Source of the DNA: an uncultured Lachnospiraceae bacterium
GTDB lineage: Bacteria; Bacillota; Clostridia; Lachnospirales; Lachnospiraceae
Length of the DNA stretch: 40,060 nucleotides
NCBI GenBank assembly: GCA_934343915.1
Contig: CAKRIL010000028.1
Location: 1 to 40,060, forward strand
Direction of reading: 5' to 3'
The translations under genes and the position numbers were made by a program. A model generated the notes under the pieces. It made no database searches and was not told the origin of the DNA. It was given only the letters and a program-made list of their open reading frames with translations. Positions 1 to 6,663 of this stretch are shown one piece after another; position 1 is the stretch's first letter, and each line of letters begins with the position of its first letter.

Positions 1-72
1 CGCGATTAGCTCAGTTGGTAGAGCACCTGACTCTTAATCAGGGTGTCCAGGGTTCGAACCCCTGATCGCGCA
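1..72 (+). tRNA. tRNA-Lys (anticodon CTT), first base cut off by the window edge
   Basis: The cloverleaf is readable. The D-arm contains AGCTCAGTTGGTAGAGC, the anticodon stem CCTGA/TCAGG encloses the loop CTCTTAA (anticodon CTT, reading AAG), and the T-arm is CAGGG-TTCGAAC-CCCTG. The 3' acceptor strand ATCGCGC pairs with GCGCGAT, so the leading G lies one base outside the window. CCA is not encoded. A rho-independent terminator follows immediately. Confidence 0.96.
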
Positions 73-80
73 CTAAAGGT

Positions 81-119
81 ACCAGTTTTGCGGTTGACCG
101 CGGGGTTGGTGCTTTTTTT
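81..119 (+). terminator. Rho-independent terminator of the tRNA-Lys
   Basis: A 13-bp stem (81-93 with 98-110, several G-T wobbles) closes on the loop TTGA. A run of seven T at 113-119 follows. It sits nine bases after the tRNA. Confidence 0.85.
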
Positions 120-149
120 ATGTAATAGGAAACTTCGTTCCTATTACAT
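120..149. repeat. Perfect 12-bp inverted repeat after the tRNA terminator
   Basis: ATGTAATAGGAA (120-131) is the exact reverse complement of 138-149, with a 6-base loop. The flanks extend the pairing: GCTTTTT before it can pair with AAAAAGC after it, giving about 19 bp with a small bulge. It may be a second terminator-like hairpin or a copy of a dispersed palindromic element. Confidence 0.6.
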
Positions 150-192
150 AAAAAGCCATGGCATATACTTTTTATCACACGGAGATTTCATT

Positions 193-687
193 ATGTACAT
201 ATATATAATAATTGCAGCCCTCACGCTACTCTCCTCGGGGCTGCTCTCTTTTTCCAATCGAAAGAGGCGGCTTGAAGACATGGTCCGCGACCGCTACAAC
301 GAGACACCTCTTCTCACACCGACGGAGGCAGCCTTCTATCCGACTCTTGACCACATCGCAAAGCGCCGCGGCTATCTTCTGTTCATCAAGGTCAGGCTTG
401 CAGACATAGCCCGTACCGCCCATGCCGAGGATTACGACACATACATGAGATACTTTGGCAAGGTGAAGGCGAAGCATGTGGACTATGTGCTCTGCGATGA
501 CGAATTTCTTCCGCTTGTCGTAATAGAGCTTGACGACAGCTCACACAACAACAGGCGCAACCATGAGAATGACCTGCTGAAGGATGCCGTTCTCGAAAGC
601 ATCGGTATCCCCGTGGTCCGCGTTCCCGTGGCTTCAAGCTACAATCGCAGAAAAATCGAGCGTGAAATACTAGATGCACTCAAATAA
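193..687 (+). CDS. Membrane-anchored DUF2726 domain protein
   Basis: This 164-residue protein has one N-terminal membrane segment (about residues 3-20: hydrophobic, Ile/Leu/Ala rich) followed by a basic stretch. A soluble domain of about 120 residues follows, with the pattern typical of DUF2726. That family has a restriction-endonuclease-like fold, and the key segments here are VDYVLCD and VVIELDDSSH. The ATG at 193 was chosen because GGAG lies at 181-184 with an 8-base spacer; the open frame continues upstream only into the tRNA and terminator. It is monocistronic between the tRNA and the MarR operon. The biochemical role is unknown. Without a clear E-x-K motif, nuclease activity cannot be claimed. 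Confidence 0.8.
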   Translation: MYIYIIIAALTLLSSGLLSFSNRKRRLEDMVRDRYNETPLLTPTEAAFYPTLDHIAKRRGYLLFIKVRLADIARTAHAEDYDTYMRYFGKVKAKHVDYVLCDDEFLPLVVIELDDSSHNNRRNHENDLLKDAVLESIGIPVVRVPVASSYNRRKIEREILDALK

Positions 688-702
688 TCAGGCATTATTC
701 TG

Positions 703-731
703 TTGACATCCCCCTTCAAAAGTAGTATTTT
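703..731 (+). promoter_or_regulatory. Sigma-A promoter of the marR-adh-aldh operon
   Basis: The -35 box is TTGACA (703-708), the spacer is 17 bases, and the -10 box is TATTTT (726-731). It lies 48 bases upstream of the MarR start codon. Confidence 0.8.
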
Positions 732-741
732 AAAAACAAAT

Positions 742-759
742 TTGTTGATAAATCAACAA
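742..759. promoter_or_regulatory. Palindromic operator, probable MarR autoregulatory site
   Basis: TTGTTGAT-AA-ATCAACAA is an 8-2-8 perfect palindrome covering the region just after the predicted transcription start. It lies between the promoter and the marR-like gene. MarR dimers commonly bind palindromes of this size to repress their own operon, so binding here is an inference from position and symmetry. Confidence 0.65.
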
Positions 760-778
760 TTATAGTGAAAGGAGCCCC

Positions 779-1219
779 ATGTTCAATCGTTTCGAACAAT
801 TTACAACCGCAATCTCTCAGATATACAAGAGCGTTCAGAAGATTAAGACCAACGAGGTCAACTCCTACGGTCTTAAAGCCAACCACGTCATGATTCTGTT
901 CCAGTTAAAAAAGCATGAGAACGGTCTTACGCCATCCATGTTATGCGAGCTGTGCGACGTGGACAAGGCTGCGATAAGCCGCGCCGTGAAGGAACTCATA
1001 GGCAAGGGCTTCATCCGCAATTCCGACTCCGACGGCAGGAAGTACCGCGTGCCTCTCATTCTCACCGACGAGGGCGAGGAAGCCGCGCTCCACATAGAAC
1101 AGGCAATCAAGCATGCCGTTGAGGTCGGCGGTGCCGGACTTACCGACAGACAGCGCGCCGAGTTCTACCACTCGCTCCTTCTCATAGCGCGCAACCTCGA
1201 GGACTACACCGAGTGCTGA
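779..1219 (+). CDS. MarR-family transcriptional regulator
   Basis: The protein has 146 residues, a normal MarR length. It shows the winged-helix core: a recognition region with CDVDKAAISRAVKELIGKGF, and a wing with DSDGRKYRVPLILTDEG, flanked by dimerisation helices. It starts at ATG 779 after GGAG (771-774). It is the first gene of an operon with the alcohol and aldehyde dehydrogenases 37 bases downstream. A consensus promoter and a perfect palindrome precede it, so autorepression relieved by an aldehyde, alcohol or aromatic ligand is a reasonable model. The ligand cannot be read from sequence. Confidence 0.9.
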   Translation: MFNRFEQFTTAISQIYKSVQKIKTNEVNSYGLKANHVMILFQLKKHENGLTPSMLCELCDVDKAAISRAVKELIGKGFIRNSDSDGRKYRVPLILTDEGEEAALHIEQAIKHAVEVGGAGLTDRQRAEFYHSLLLIARNLEDYTEC

Positions 1220-1256
1220 TGCCATAATCCTAATAATAAATAAGGAAGGTTCTCCC

Positions 1257-2456
1257 ATGAATATCTTTAAGAAGGCTTACTGCCGCACATTTCAGACCGT
1301 ATTTAGAATCGCCATTCCTCTTCTCCCTTACCGCTCTCCCAAGCTTTTGCACGGCATGGACGAGTTAGTGGAGAAGTTAAAGGATAAAAAGCTCACATCC
1401 GTGCTTCTCGTCACGGACGCGGGAATAAGAAAGCTCGGACTCACCACACATCTTGAGGAGCTGCTTGCCAAGTCCGGCATTGCCTGCACAATATACGACG
1501 GCACTGTTGCCAACCCGACCACGGATAATGCAGCAGAAGCGTTGACTTTATATAAGGAAAACAACTGTCAGGCACTTATCGGCTTCGGCGGCGGCTCGTC
1601 CATGGACTGTGCCAAGGCTGTCGGAGCCTGTGTGGCACGACCAAAGACACCTCTTATGAAAATGAAGGGAATCCTTAAGGTTATTCGTCCGCTTCCTCCT
1701 CTTTTTGCGGTACCGACCACAGCCGGAACAGGCAGCGAGACAACGCTTGCCGCTGTTATAACCGATGCTGACACAAGGGTCAAATATCCGATTAACGATT
1801 TTCCGCTTATTCCGAAGTATGCCGTGCTTGACCCTGAGGTCACGCGCTCACTTCCTCCGTTTATAACTGCTTCCACGGGACTTGATGCGCTCACTCACGC
1901 GGTAGAGGCCTATATCGGGCGCTCCACCACGAAAAAGACAAGAACCGCCGCGCTCAAGGCAGTCGACTTGATATTTCACAACCTGCGTGAGGCTTACCAC
2001 AATGGCAATAATATGACCGCAAGGCGCAATATGCTCCACGCATCATACTATGCGGGAGTTGCCTTTACAATATCCTATGTCGGCTATGTACATGCCGTGG
2101 CACATTCGCTCGGCGGAAAGTACAATATTCCGCATGGTCTTGCCAATGCCGTCCTGCTGCCGATAGTTCTTCGCGATTACGCCTCGTCAATTCAGGGGAA
2201 GCTTCATGACCTCGCCAATGCCGCGGGGCTGTCCGATGAGAACGACACCGACTGCGTGGCAGCGGAGAAGTTCATCTGTGCCATTGAGGGTATGCTTGAC
2301 GAATTCTCCCTCGGACGCACACTTGCCGGAATCAAGACCGAGGACATTCCCGAGCTCGCACGACACGCTGACGCGGAGGGTAACCCGCTCTATCCCGTTC
2401 CCGTGCTCATGAACGCAAAGGAGCTCGAACACTTCTACACTGCGGTGCAGGAATAA
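1257..2456 (+). CDS. Iron-containing (class III) alcohol dehydrogenase
   Basis: At 399 residues this is the usual family length. The NAD(P)-binding motif is GFGGGSSMDCAKAVGA (about residues 102-117), followed by PTTAGTGSE. The metal-binding half has TGLDALTHAVEAYIG and later HAVAHSLGGKYNIPHG, which supply the Asp/His metal ligands. It oxidises primary alcohols or reduces aldehydes in the cytoplasm; the substrate is not predictable. It starts with ATG 1257 after AAGGAAGG. It lies between the MarR regulator and an aldehyde dehydrogenase 29 bases downstream, so the pair could interconvert alcohol, aldehyde and acid. Confidence 0.93.
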   Translation: MNIFKKAYCRTFQTVFRIAIPLLPYRSPKLLHGMDELVEKLKDKKLTSVLLVTDAGIRKLGLTTHLEELLAKSGIACTIYDGTVANPTTDNAAEALTLYKENNCQALIGFGGGSSMDCAKAVGACVARPKTPLMKMKGILKVIRPLPPLFAVPTTAGTGSETTLAAVITDADTRVKYPINDFPLIPKYAVLDPEVTRSLPPFITASTGLDALTHAVEAYIGRSTTKKTRTAALKAVDLIFHNLREAYHNGNNMTARRNMLHASYYAGVAFTISYVGYVHAVAHSLGGKYNIPHGLANAVLLPIVLRDYASSIQGKLHDLANAAGLSDENDTDCVAAEKFICAIEGMLDEFSLGRTLAGIKTEDIPELARHADAEGNPLYPVPVLMNAKELEHFYTAVQE

Positions 2457-2485
2457 CACAATTAAGCAATCAATATGGAGGAATT

Positions 2486-3865
2486 ATGGATAACACAGAA
2501 ATCTCTAATCTTATAGCTGCCCAGCGCCGTTTTTTTGCCACAGGCAGCACCTTAAGCGCTGATTACAGAATAGGCATGCTAAGGAAATTAAAGAACAGCA
2601 TAAAAGCTCATGAGGCTGATATCATGGCAGCTCTGAAGTCCGACCTTGGAAAGGGCTCACAGGAAAGTTATATGTGTGAGGTCGGTCTTACGCTCAGCGA
2701 GCTCAGCTATATGCTCGCACATACTAAGCGCTTCATGCGTGAAAAGACCGTCGCTACACCGCTTGCGCAGTTCGCTTCAAGAAGCTACGTCAAGCCGTCG
2801 CCATACGGAACCGTGCTTATCATGAGCCCTTGGAACTACCCGTTCCTTCTGACCATGGAGCCGCTCGCAGATGCTCTTGCCGCCGGTAATACCGCCATTG
2901 TCAAGCCAAGTGCCTACTCTCCCGCAACGAGTGCCGTCATCGGCAAAATCATAAGCGAATGCTTCGACCCTGAATATGTTGCCGTCGTTACCGGCGGCCG
3001 AGCCGAGAACACCTGTCTGCTCGACGCTGAATTCGACTATATCTTTTTTACCGGAAGCAAGGCTGTCGGAAAAGAGGTTATGCGCCGCGCTGCAGAGCAC
3101 CTCACCCCTGTCACGCTTGAGCTTGGCGGAAAGAGTCCTTGCATCGTGGCTCCTGATGCCGACTTGAAGCTTGCCGCCCGCCGCATTGTGTTCGGAAAGT
3201 ATCTCAACTGCGGACAGACCTGCGTGGCTCCCGACTATGTTCTGTGCCACAGCTCCGTATATGAAAAGTTCATTGAATGTGTAAAAAATGAGATTGTAAG
3301 ACAATTTTCAGAGAAGCCTCTTGATAATCCGGAGTACGGCAAAATAATAAACGAGAAGCATTTTAACCGTATTCTCGGTCTTATAAATAGGAAGAAACTC
3401 GTATTCGGCGGTGCTTCAGATGCCGCCGCACTTCGCATAGAACCTGTCGTAATGCGTGATGTGACCGATGCTGATGCGGTTATGCAGGAAGAAATATTCG
3501 GTCCTGTCATGCCCGTACTTTCATACACCGATACCGACAGCATGATTGCACAGATTAACAGCCACGACCATCCGCTCGCCCTCTATGTATTTTCAGGCAA
3601 CAGGGCATTTATCAAAAAAATAACATCCTCTATAAGCTTCGGCGGAGGATGTGTGAACGATACGATAATACACCTTGCCACCTCCAACATGGGCTTCGGC
3701 GGTGTCGGCGGAAGCGGCATGGGCTCGTATCACGGACGCGACGGCTTCAATACCTTCTCGCACCATAAGAGCATCGTGGACAAGAAGACCTGGCTTGACC
3801 TGCCGATGCGGTATCAGCCTTACAGCAGGTTCATGGATAAGATGATACGGATGTTCTTAAGGTAG
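2486..3865 (+). CDS. Aldehyde dehydrogenase, class 3-like
   Basis: The protein has 459 residues, matching the shorter class 3 / fatty-aldehyde type of aldehyde dehydrogenase. The active-site motifs are SPWNYPF, FTGSKAVGKEV (NAD binding), ELGGKSP (general base Glu212) and NCGQTCVAPD (nucleophile Cys246). PVMQEEIFGP-like sequence occurs as VMQEEIFGPVMPVL. GGAGG precedes the ATG with normal spacing. It is the last gene of the marR operon, oxidising aldehydes with NAD(P). The C-terminus KMIRMFLR is basic and hydrophobic, which could allow membrane association as in some class 3 enzymes (inference). Confidence 0.92.
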   Translation: MDNTEISNLIAAQRRFFATGSTLSADYRIGMLRKLKNSIKAHEADIMAALKSDLGKGSQESYMCEVGLTLSELSYMLAHTKRFMREKTVATPLAQFASRSYVKPSPYGTVLIMSPWNYPFLLTMEPLADALAAGNTAIVKPSAYSPATSAVIGKIISECFDPEYVAVVTGGRAENTCLLDAEFDYIFFTGSKAVGKEVMRRAAEHLTPVTLELGGKSPCIVAPDADLKLAARRIVFGKYLNCGQTCVAPDYVLCHSSVYEKFIECVKNEIVRQFSEKPLDNPEYGKIINEKHFNRILGLINRKKLVFGGASDAAALRIEPVVMRDVTDADAVMQEEIFGPVMPVLSYTDTDSMIAQINSHDHPLALYVFSGNRAFIKKITSSISFGGGCVNDTIIHLATSNMGFGGVGGSGMGSYHGRDGFNTFSHHKSIVDKKTWLDLPMRYQPYSRFMDKMIRMFLR

Positions 3866-3913
3866 ACTCTTAATAATTACTGCTTAAATTATTAAATGTT
3901 ACACTATAAACAA

Positions 3914-3942
3914 TGGTTTTTATATTAATACTATGGTAGAAT
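3914..3942 (+). promoter_or_regulatory. Extended -10 promoter of the small toxin mRNA
   Basis: TATGGTAGAAT contains TGG-TAGAAT, an extended -10 box at 3934-3942. The -35 position (3914-3919, TGGTTT) is poor. It lies about 45 bases upstream of the 31-codon toxin ORF. Confidence 0.55.
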
Positions 3943-3990
3943 ATCATTGCTGCCATCCCCACACAGGCAAAGGAAGGGGGGGTGTACCCA

Positions 3991-4086
3991 ATGGAACAGC
4001 TTTTGTCCATAGTAGTCTCTATTATGGCAAGTGTAATTGCATATTACATTTGTAAATGGTTGGATGGGGACAAAAAAGACCGGTAG
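3991..4086 (+). CDS. Small Fst/TxpA-like membrane peptide, probable type I toxin
   Basis: The 31-residue peptide has a hydrophobic stretch LLSIVVSIMASVIAYYI (residues 4-20) and then a charged tail CKWLDGDKKDR. This one-helix-plus-charged-tail layout is shared by Fst, TxpA and Bsr type I toxins. GGAAGGGGGG (about 3973-3982) is a strong ribosome-binding site 8 bases before the ATG. The message would run into the hairpin at 4125-4161. A convergent minus-strand promoter and a partial repeat of the translation start on the far side of the hairpin support a par-like antisense-controlled toxin. Such peptides depolarise or perturb the membrane when overproduced (family knowledge). Toxicity here is inferred. 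Confidence 0.72.
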   Translation: MEQLLSIVVSIMASVIAYYICKWLDGDKKDR

Positions 4087-4124
4087 CCAGCCTGAGGCTT
4101 AAGCCACCTTGCAAAAACGGAATA

Positions 4125-4161
4125 GAAAACCCTCAAAGGATAGCCGCCTTTGAGGGTTTTC
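4125..4161. terminator. Shared bidirectional terminator hairpin of the toxin locus
   Basis: The 15-bp arms GAAAACCCTCAAAGG (4125-4139) and its exact complement (4147-4161) enclose a 7-base loop. Each strand ends the stem with TTTTC, so it can terminate both the toxin message and the convergent antisense RNA. Confidence 0.8.
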
Positions 4162-4186
4162 GTGTACCTAATGGAATACTTTTGTC
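4162..4186 (+). repeat. Direct repeat of the toxin translation-start region (first copy 3982-4007)
   Basis: GTGTACCTAATGGAATA-CTTTTGTC here matches the segment spanning the toxin start codon (3982-4007) at about 22 of 25 positions, with one single-base gap. Such repeats give antisense RNA its second pairing site in the pAD1 par system. Confidence 0.7.
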
Positions 4187-4195
4187 TACTCATAT

Positions 4196-4224
4196 ATATT
4201 AACATATATTATGAGCCGATTCAA
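4196..4224 (-). promoter_or_regulatory. Promoter of the convergent antisense RNA
   Basis: On the minus strand, TTGAAT (complement of 4219-4224), a 17-base spacer and TAATAT (complement of 4196-4201) form a good sigma-A promoter. It directs transcription toward the toxin terminator. Confidence 0.65.
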
Positions 4225-4254
4225 GTATATGCATTAAATTTTTTTCTATTCTTT

Positions 4255-4392
4255 TCACCCGCACTTTTTCTTTTTTCCGCACCCTAGTGCTTCCGCGAGT
4301 TCATCGAGCGATTTCTTGAATTGACACAGATGCTTGTTAAGCTTCTTATGGGTATAGGCAAAGCACCGTAGCTTACTCTGACACGTCCACAT
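4255..4392 (-). CDS. Hypothetical 45-residue basic Cys-containing ORF
   Basis: This is a short minus-strand frame reading MWTCQSKLRCFAY...CGKKKKCG, with five Cys and many Lys. It lies downstream of the SGNH genes and upstream of the antisense promoter. The ribosome-binding site is weak and I do not recognise a family. It may be spurious or a relic. I list it only because it fills an otherwise empty stretch. Confidence 0.2.
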   Translation of the reverse strand: MWTCQSKLRCFAYTHKKLNKHLCQFKKSLDELAEALGCGKKKKCG

Positions 4393-4508
4393 TCTTACAC
4401 CCCGCACACAGTATGCTTCATATATATAATATATAATATGGTATGTTTAGTCAGATGTTACATGTGACGCGATTTGTATTCGTCAATATCAATTCCAATG
4501 CCAAAGTT

Positions 4509-5540
4509 CTACTGCATCGCCCCAAGCTTTTCCTCATATTCTCTGCTCTGCATCTCATAGTTAATCTGCCAGCTCTCATACTTTTCATCGCCTCTGTGGT
4601 CGGGCAGGTCGTATAGGTCGTCTATCTCACGCGCCAGCCATGAGGATATAAGACGTGCTCCCTTCATGTTGAGATGCTGGCCATCGTTCCACATACAGCT
4701 GTTGTCGTATCCCGTCTGCTCATCCATAAGGTTCATGTTATAGAATCTCAGACCGTACTCGTCCGCTATCTCCTGCACCCTGTTAAAGTACGGCTGCATA
4801 TCCCTTCTGTTGGCTAACGGTGTGGCGAACAATACAAGCTCTATGTCCTGCTTATCGCAGTACTCTATTATCTTTCTGAGATACTCTTCCTCCTTCGGGT
4901 AAAGCTCCTCAGACCATGTTATGTCAGAGCAGTCCTCCATCATAGGGTATCCTGCCTCCACTCTGACTGCCGTTCCCTTCTGATTTTTCAAGCCCTCAGA
5001 CCAAGGAAAATAGCTTACATCCCTCTCATCAAGCTCCTTATATCTGTCATGATAGCTCGGATACGCGAAAAACAGATTCAGCCACTGCGACTTATTGGTG
5101 GTTGCCATAACCGCCTGTACTTTATTCAGGGACGGCTTCATTCCCGCGGTATTCACAATCTTTCTCTCCTCGTCGGAGTACTCATACATGAAGCTTGCCG
5201 CGAACACCTCCAGCATTACCACCTTCGGCTGCTGCGTCTTTAGTGCCTCCTTGAGCATATAGTAGCTGTTCCAAAAAGGCTGTATGCTTCCCCACAGCAC
5301 AAACGCGCTTATACCTCTCTCATTCCAAAAACTTCCCGCGTCCATATTCATTCCCGCGTGCGAGCTTCCGACAACCAGCAGGTCGATGGTGTTCCTGTCC
5401 TGCGCGTAAAACTGGATTGTCTCCGTTATTCCATCCTCTCTCTTGACAAGAAGTATTCTGTTGACTACCGAAAATATCATTCCCGCCACAATCAGCGTGC
5501 ATAATATGTATATAATATGTTTTACTGTCTTTTTATTCAT
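4509..5540 (-). CDS. SGNH/AlgX-DltD-like acyl-transfer partner protein, distal copy
   Basis: The 343-residue protein has an N-terminal signal anchor (about residues 8-28) and an extracytoplasmic SGNH-type domain. LLVVGSSHAGMN contains the presumed Ser nucleophile (block I). WNDGQHLNMKGA near the C-terminus contains the Asp/His pair. Such proteins work with MBOAT acyltransferases, finishing transfer of acyl groups to surface glycans. It is the last gene of the trmB-MBOAT-SGNH-SGNH series. It is a tandem duplicate of the gene at 5620-6651: identical length, closely similar throughout, offset exactly 1111 bp. The polysaccharide acceptor is unknown. Confidence 0.82.
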   Translation of the reverse strand: MNKKTVKHIIYILCTLIVAGMIFSVVNRILLVKREDGITETIQFYAQDRNTIDLLVVGSSHAGMNMDAGSFWNERGISAFVLWGSIQPFWNSYYMLKEALKTQQPKVVMLEVFAASFMYEYSDEERKIVNTAGMKPSLNKVQAVMATTNKSQWLNLFFAYPSYHDRYKELDERDVSYFPWSEGLKNQKGTAVRVEAGYPMMEDCSDITWSEELYPKEEEYLRKIIEYCDKQDIELVLFATPLANRRDMQPYFNRVQEIADEYGLRFYNMNLMDEQTGYDNSCMWNDGQHLNMKGARLISSWLAREIDDLYDLPDHRGDEKYESWQINYEMQSREYEEKLGAMQ

Positions 5541-5619
5541 AATCCCGTACCTTTAAAATCATGTGTATAAATCTGCCTTCAAATTAACCTCAATATCAAA
5601 TCTTATCAGCCGGCAGCTG

Positions 5620-6651
5620 CTATTGCAGTGCTTCAAGCATCTCCTCGTATTCCCTGCTCTGCATCTCATAATTAATCTGCCAGCTCTCATACCTTTCATC
5701 GCCTCTATGGTCAGGCAGACCGTACAAGTCATCTATCTCCCGCGCAAACCATGAAGATATAAGACGTGCTCCTTTTGTATTCAGGTGGTTGCTGTCGCTC
5801 CACACACAGTCATTGCCATATCCCGTCTGCTCATCCATCAGATTGGTATTATAAAATCTTATTCCGTACTCATCTGCTATCTCCTGCACTCTGTTGTAAG
5901 CCGGCTGCGTACCACGCCTATTGGTGACCGGAGTGGCAAAGAGTACAAGTTCAATATTCTCCTCTTCACAGCATTCTATTATTTTTCTCAAATATTCTTC
6001 TGCCTTAGGATACAGTGTCCATACCTCTGTAACGTCCGAACAGTCCTCGATGTTGGCATCACCTTCTCCAACCCTTATATCTGTTCCCTTTTGATTCTTA
6101 AGTCCCGGCGACCACGGAAAATATTTGAAATCATTTGCCGTGAGCTCCTTATACCTGTCATGATAACTCGAATACCCGAAGAAAAGATTAAGCCGGTCAG
6201 ACCGCTCGGTTGATGCCATTACCGCCTGCATTTTATTCCATGACGGCTTCATGCCCGCAGTATTAACAACCTTTCTTTCATCATCAGAGTACTCGAACGG
6301 AAAGTATGCCGCGAACACCTCCAGCATTACCACCTTAGGCTGCTGCGTCTTTAACGCCTCCTTAAGCATATAGTAGCTGTTCCAAAAAGGCTGTATGCTT
6401 CCCCACAGCACAAATGCACTTATACCTCTTTCATTCCAAAAACTCCCTGCATCCATATTCATTCCCGCGTGCGAGCTTCCCAAAACCAGCAGGTCAATGG
6501 TGTTCCTGTCCTGCGCATAGAACTCGATTGTCTGCGTTATTCCGTCCTCTCTCTTGACAAGAAGTATTCTGTTGACTACCGAAAATATAATTCCTGCCGC
6601 AATCAGCGTACACAATATGTAAATAATATGTCTTACCGTTCTTTTATTCAT
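5620..6651 (-). CDS. SGNH/AlgX-DltD-like acyl-transfer partner protein, proximal copy
   Basis: The 343 residues match the distal copy in architecture: a signal anchor near residues 8-28, then LLVLGSSHAGMN with the presumed catalytic Ser, and WSDSNHLNTKGA with Asp and His near the C-terminus. It starts 12 bases after the MBOAT gene with AAAGG as ribosome-binding site, so the two are cotranscribed. Differences from the distal copy cluster in the middle and in the block preceding the catalytic His. This could give different acceptor preference, or mere drift. It probably acts outside the membrane on acyl groups passed across by the MBOAT protein (family knowledge). Confidence 0.82.
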   Translation of the reverse strand: MNKRTVRHIIYILCTLIAAGIIFSVVNRILLVKREDGITQTIEFYAQDRNTIDLLVLGSSHAGMNMDAGSFWNERGISAFVLWGSIQPFWNSYYMLKEALKTQQPKVVMLEVFAAYFPFEYSDDERKVVNTAGMKPSWNKMQAVMASTERSDRLNLFFGYSSYHDRYKELTANDFKYFPWSPGLKNQKGTDIRVGEGDANIEDCSDVTEVWTLYPKAEEYLRKIIECCEEENIELVLFATPVTNRRGTQPAYNRVQEIADEYGIRFYNTNLMDEQTGYGNDCVWSDSNHLNTKGARLISSWFAREIDDLYGLPDHRGDERYESWQINYEMQSREYEEMLEALQ

Positions 6652-6663
6652 AACCCCGTACCT

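Larger units (their letters stand above)
4121..4189 (-). ncRNA. Predicted antisense antitoxin RNA (par RNA II-like, about 65-70 nt)
   Basis: A minus-strand promoter (4196-4224) would start a transcript near 4189 that ends in the hairpin shared with the toxin message. The RNA would be complementary to the toxin mRNA terminator. Through the repeat at 4162-4186, it would also be complementary to the toxin start region at 3982-4007. Size and layout match RNA II of the pAD1 par locus. No transcript evidence is available. Confidence 0.6.

Noticed and set aside
3870..3895. TTAATAATT/AATTATTAA hairpin after the aldehyde dehydrogenase gene
   Set aside because: The stem is all A and T and no T run follows, so it is too weak to call a terminator.
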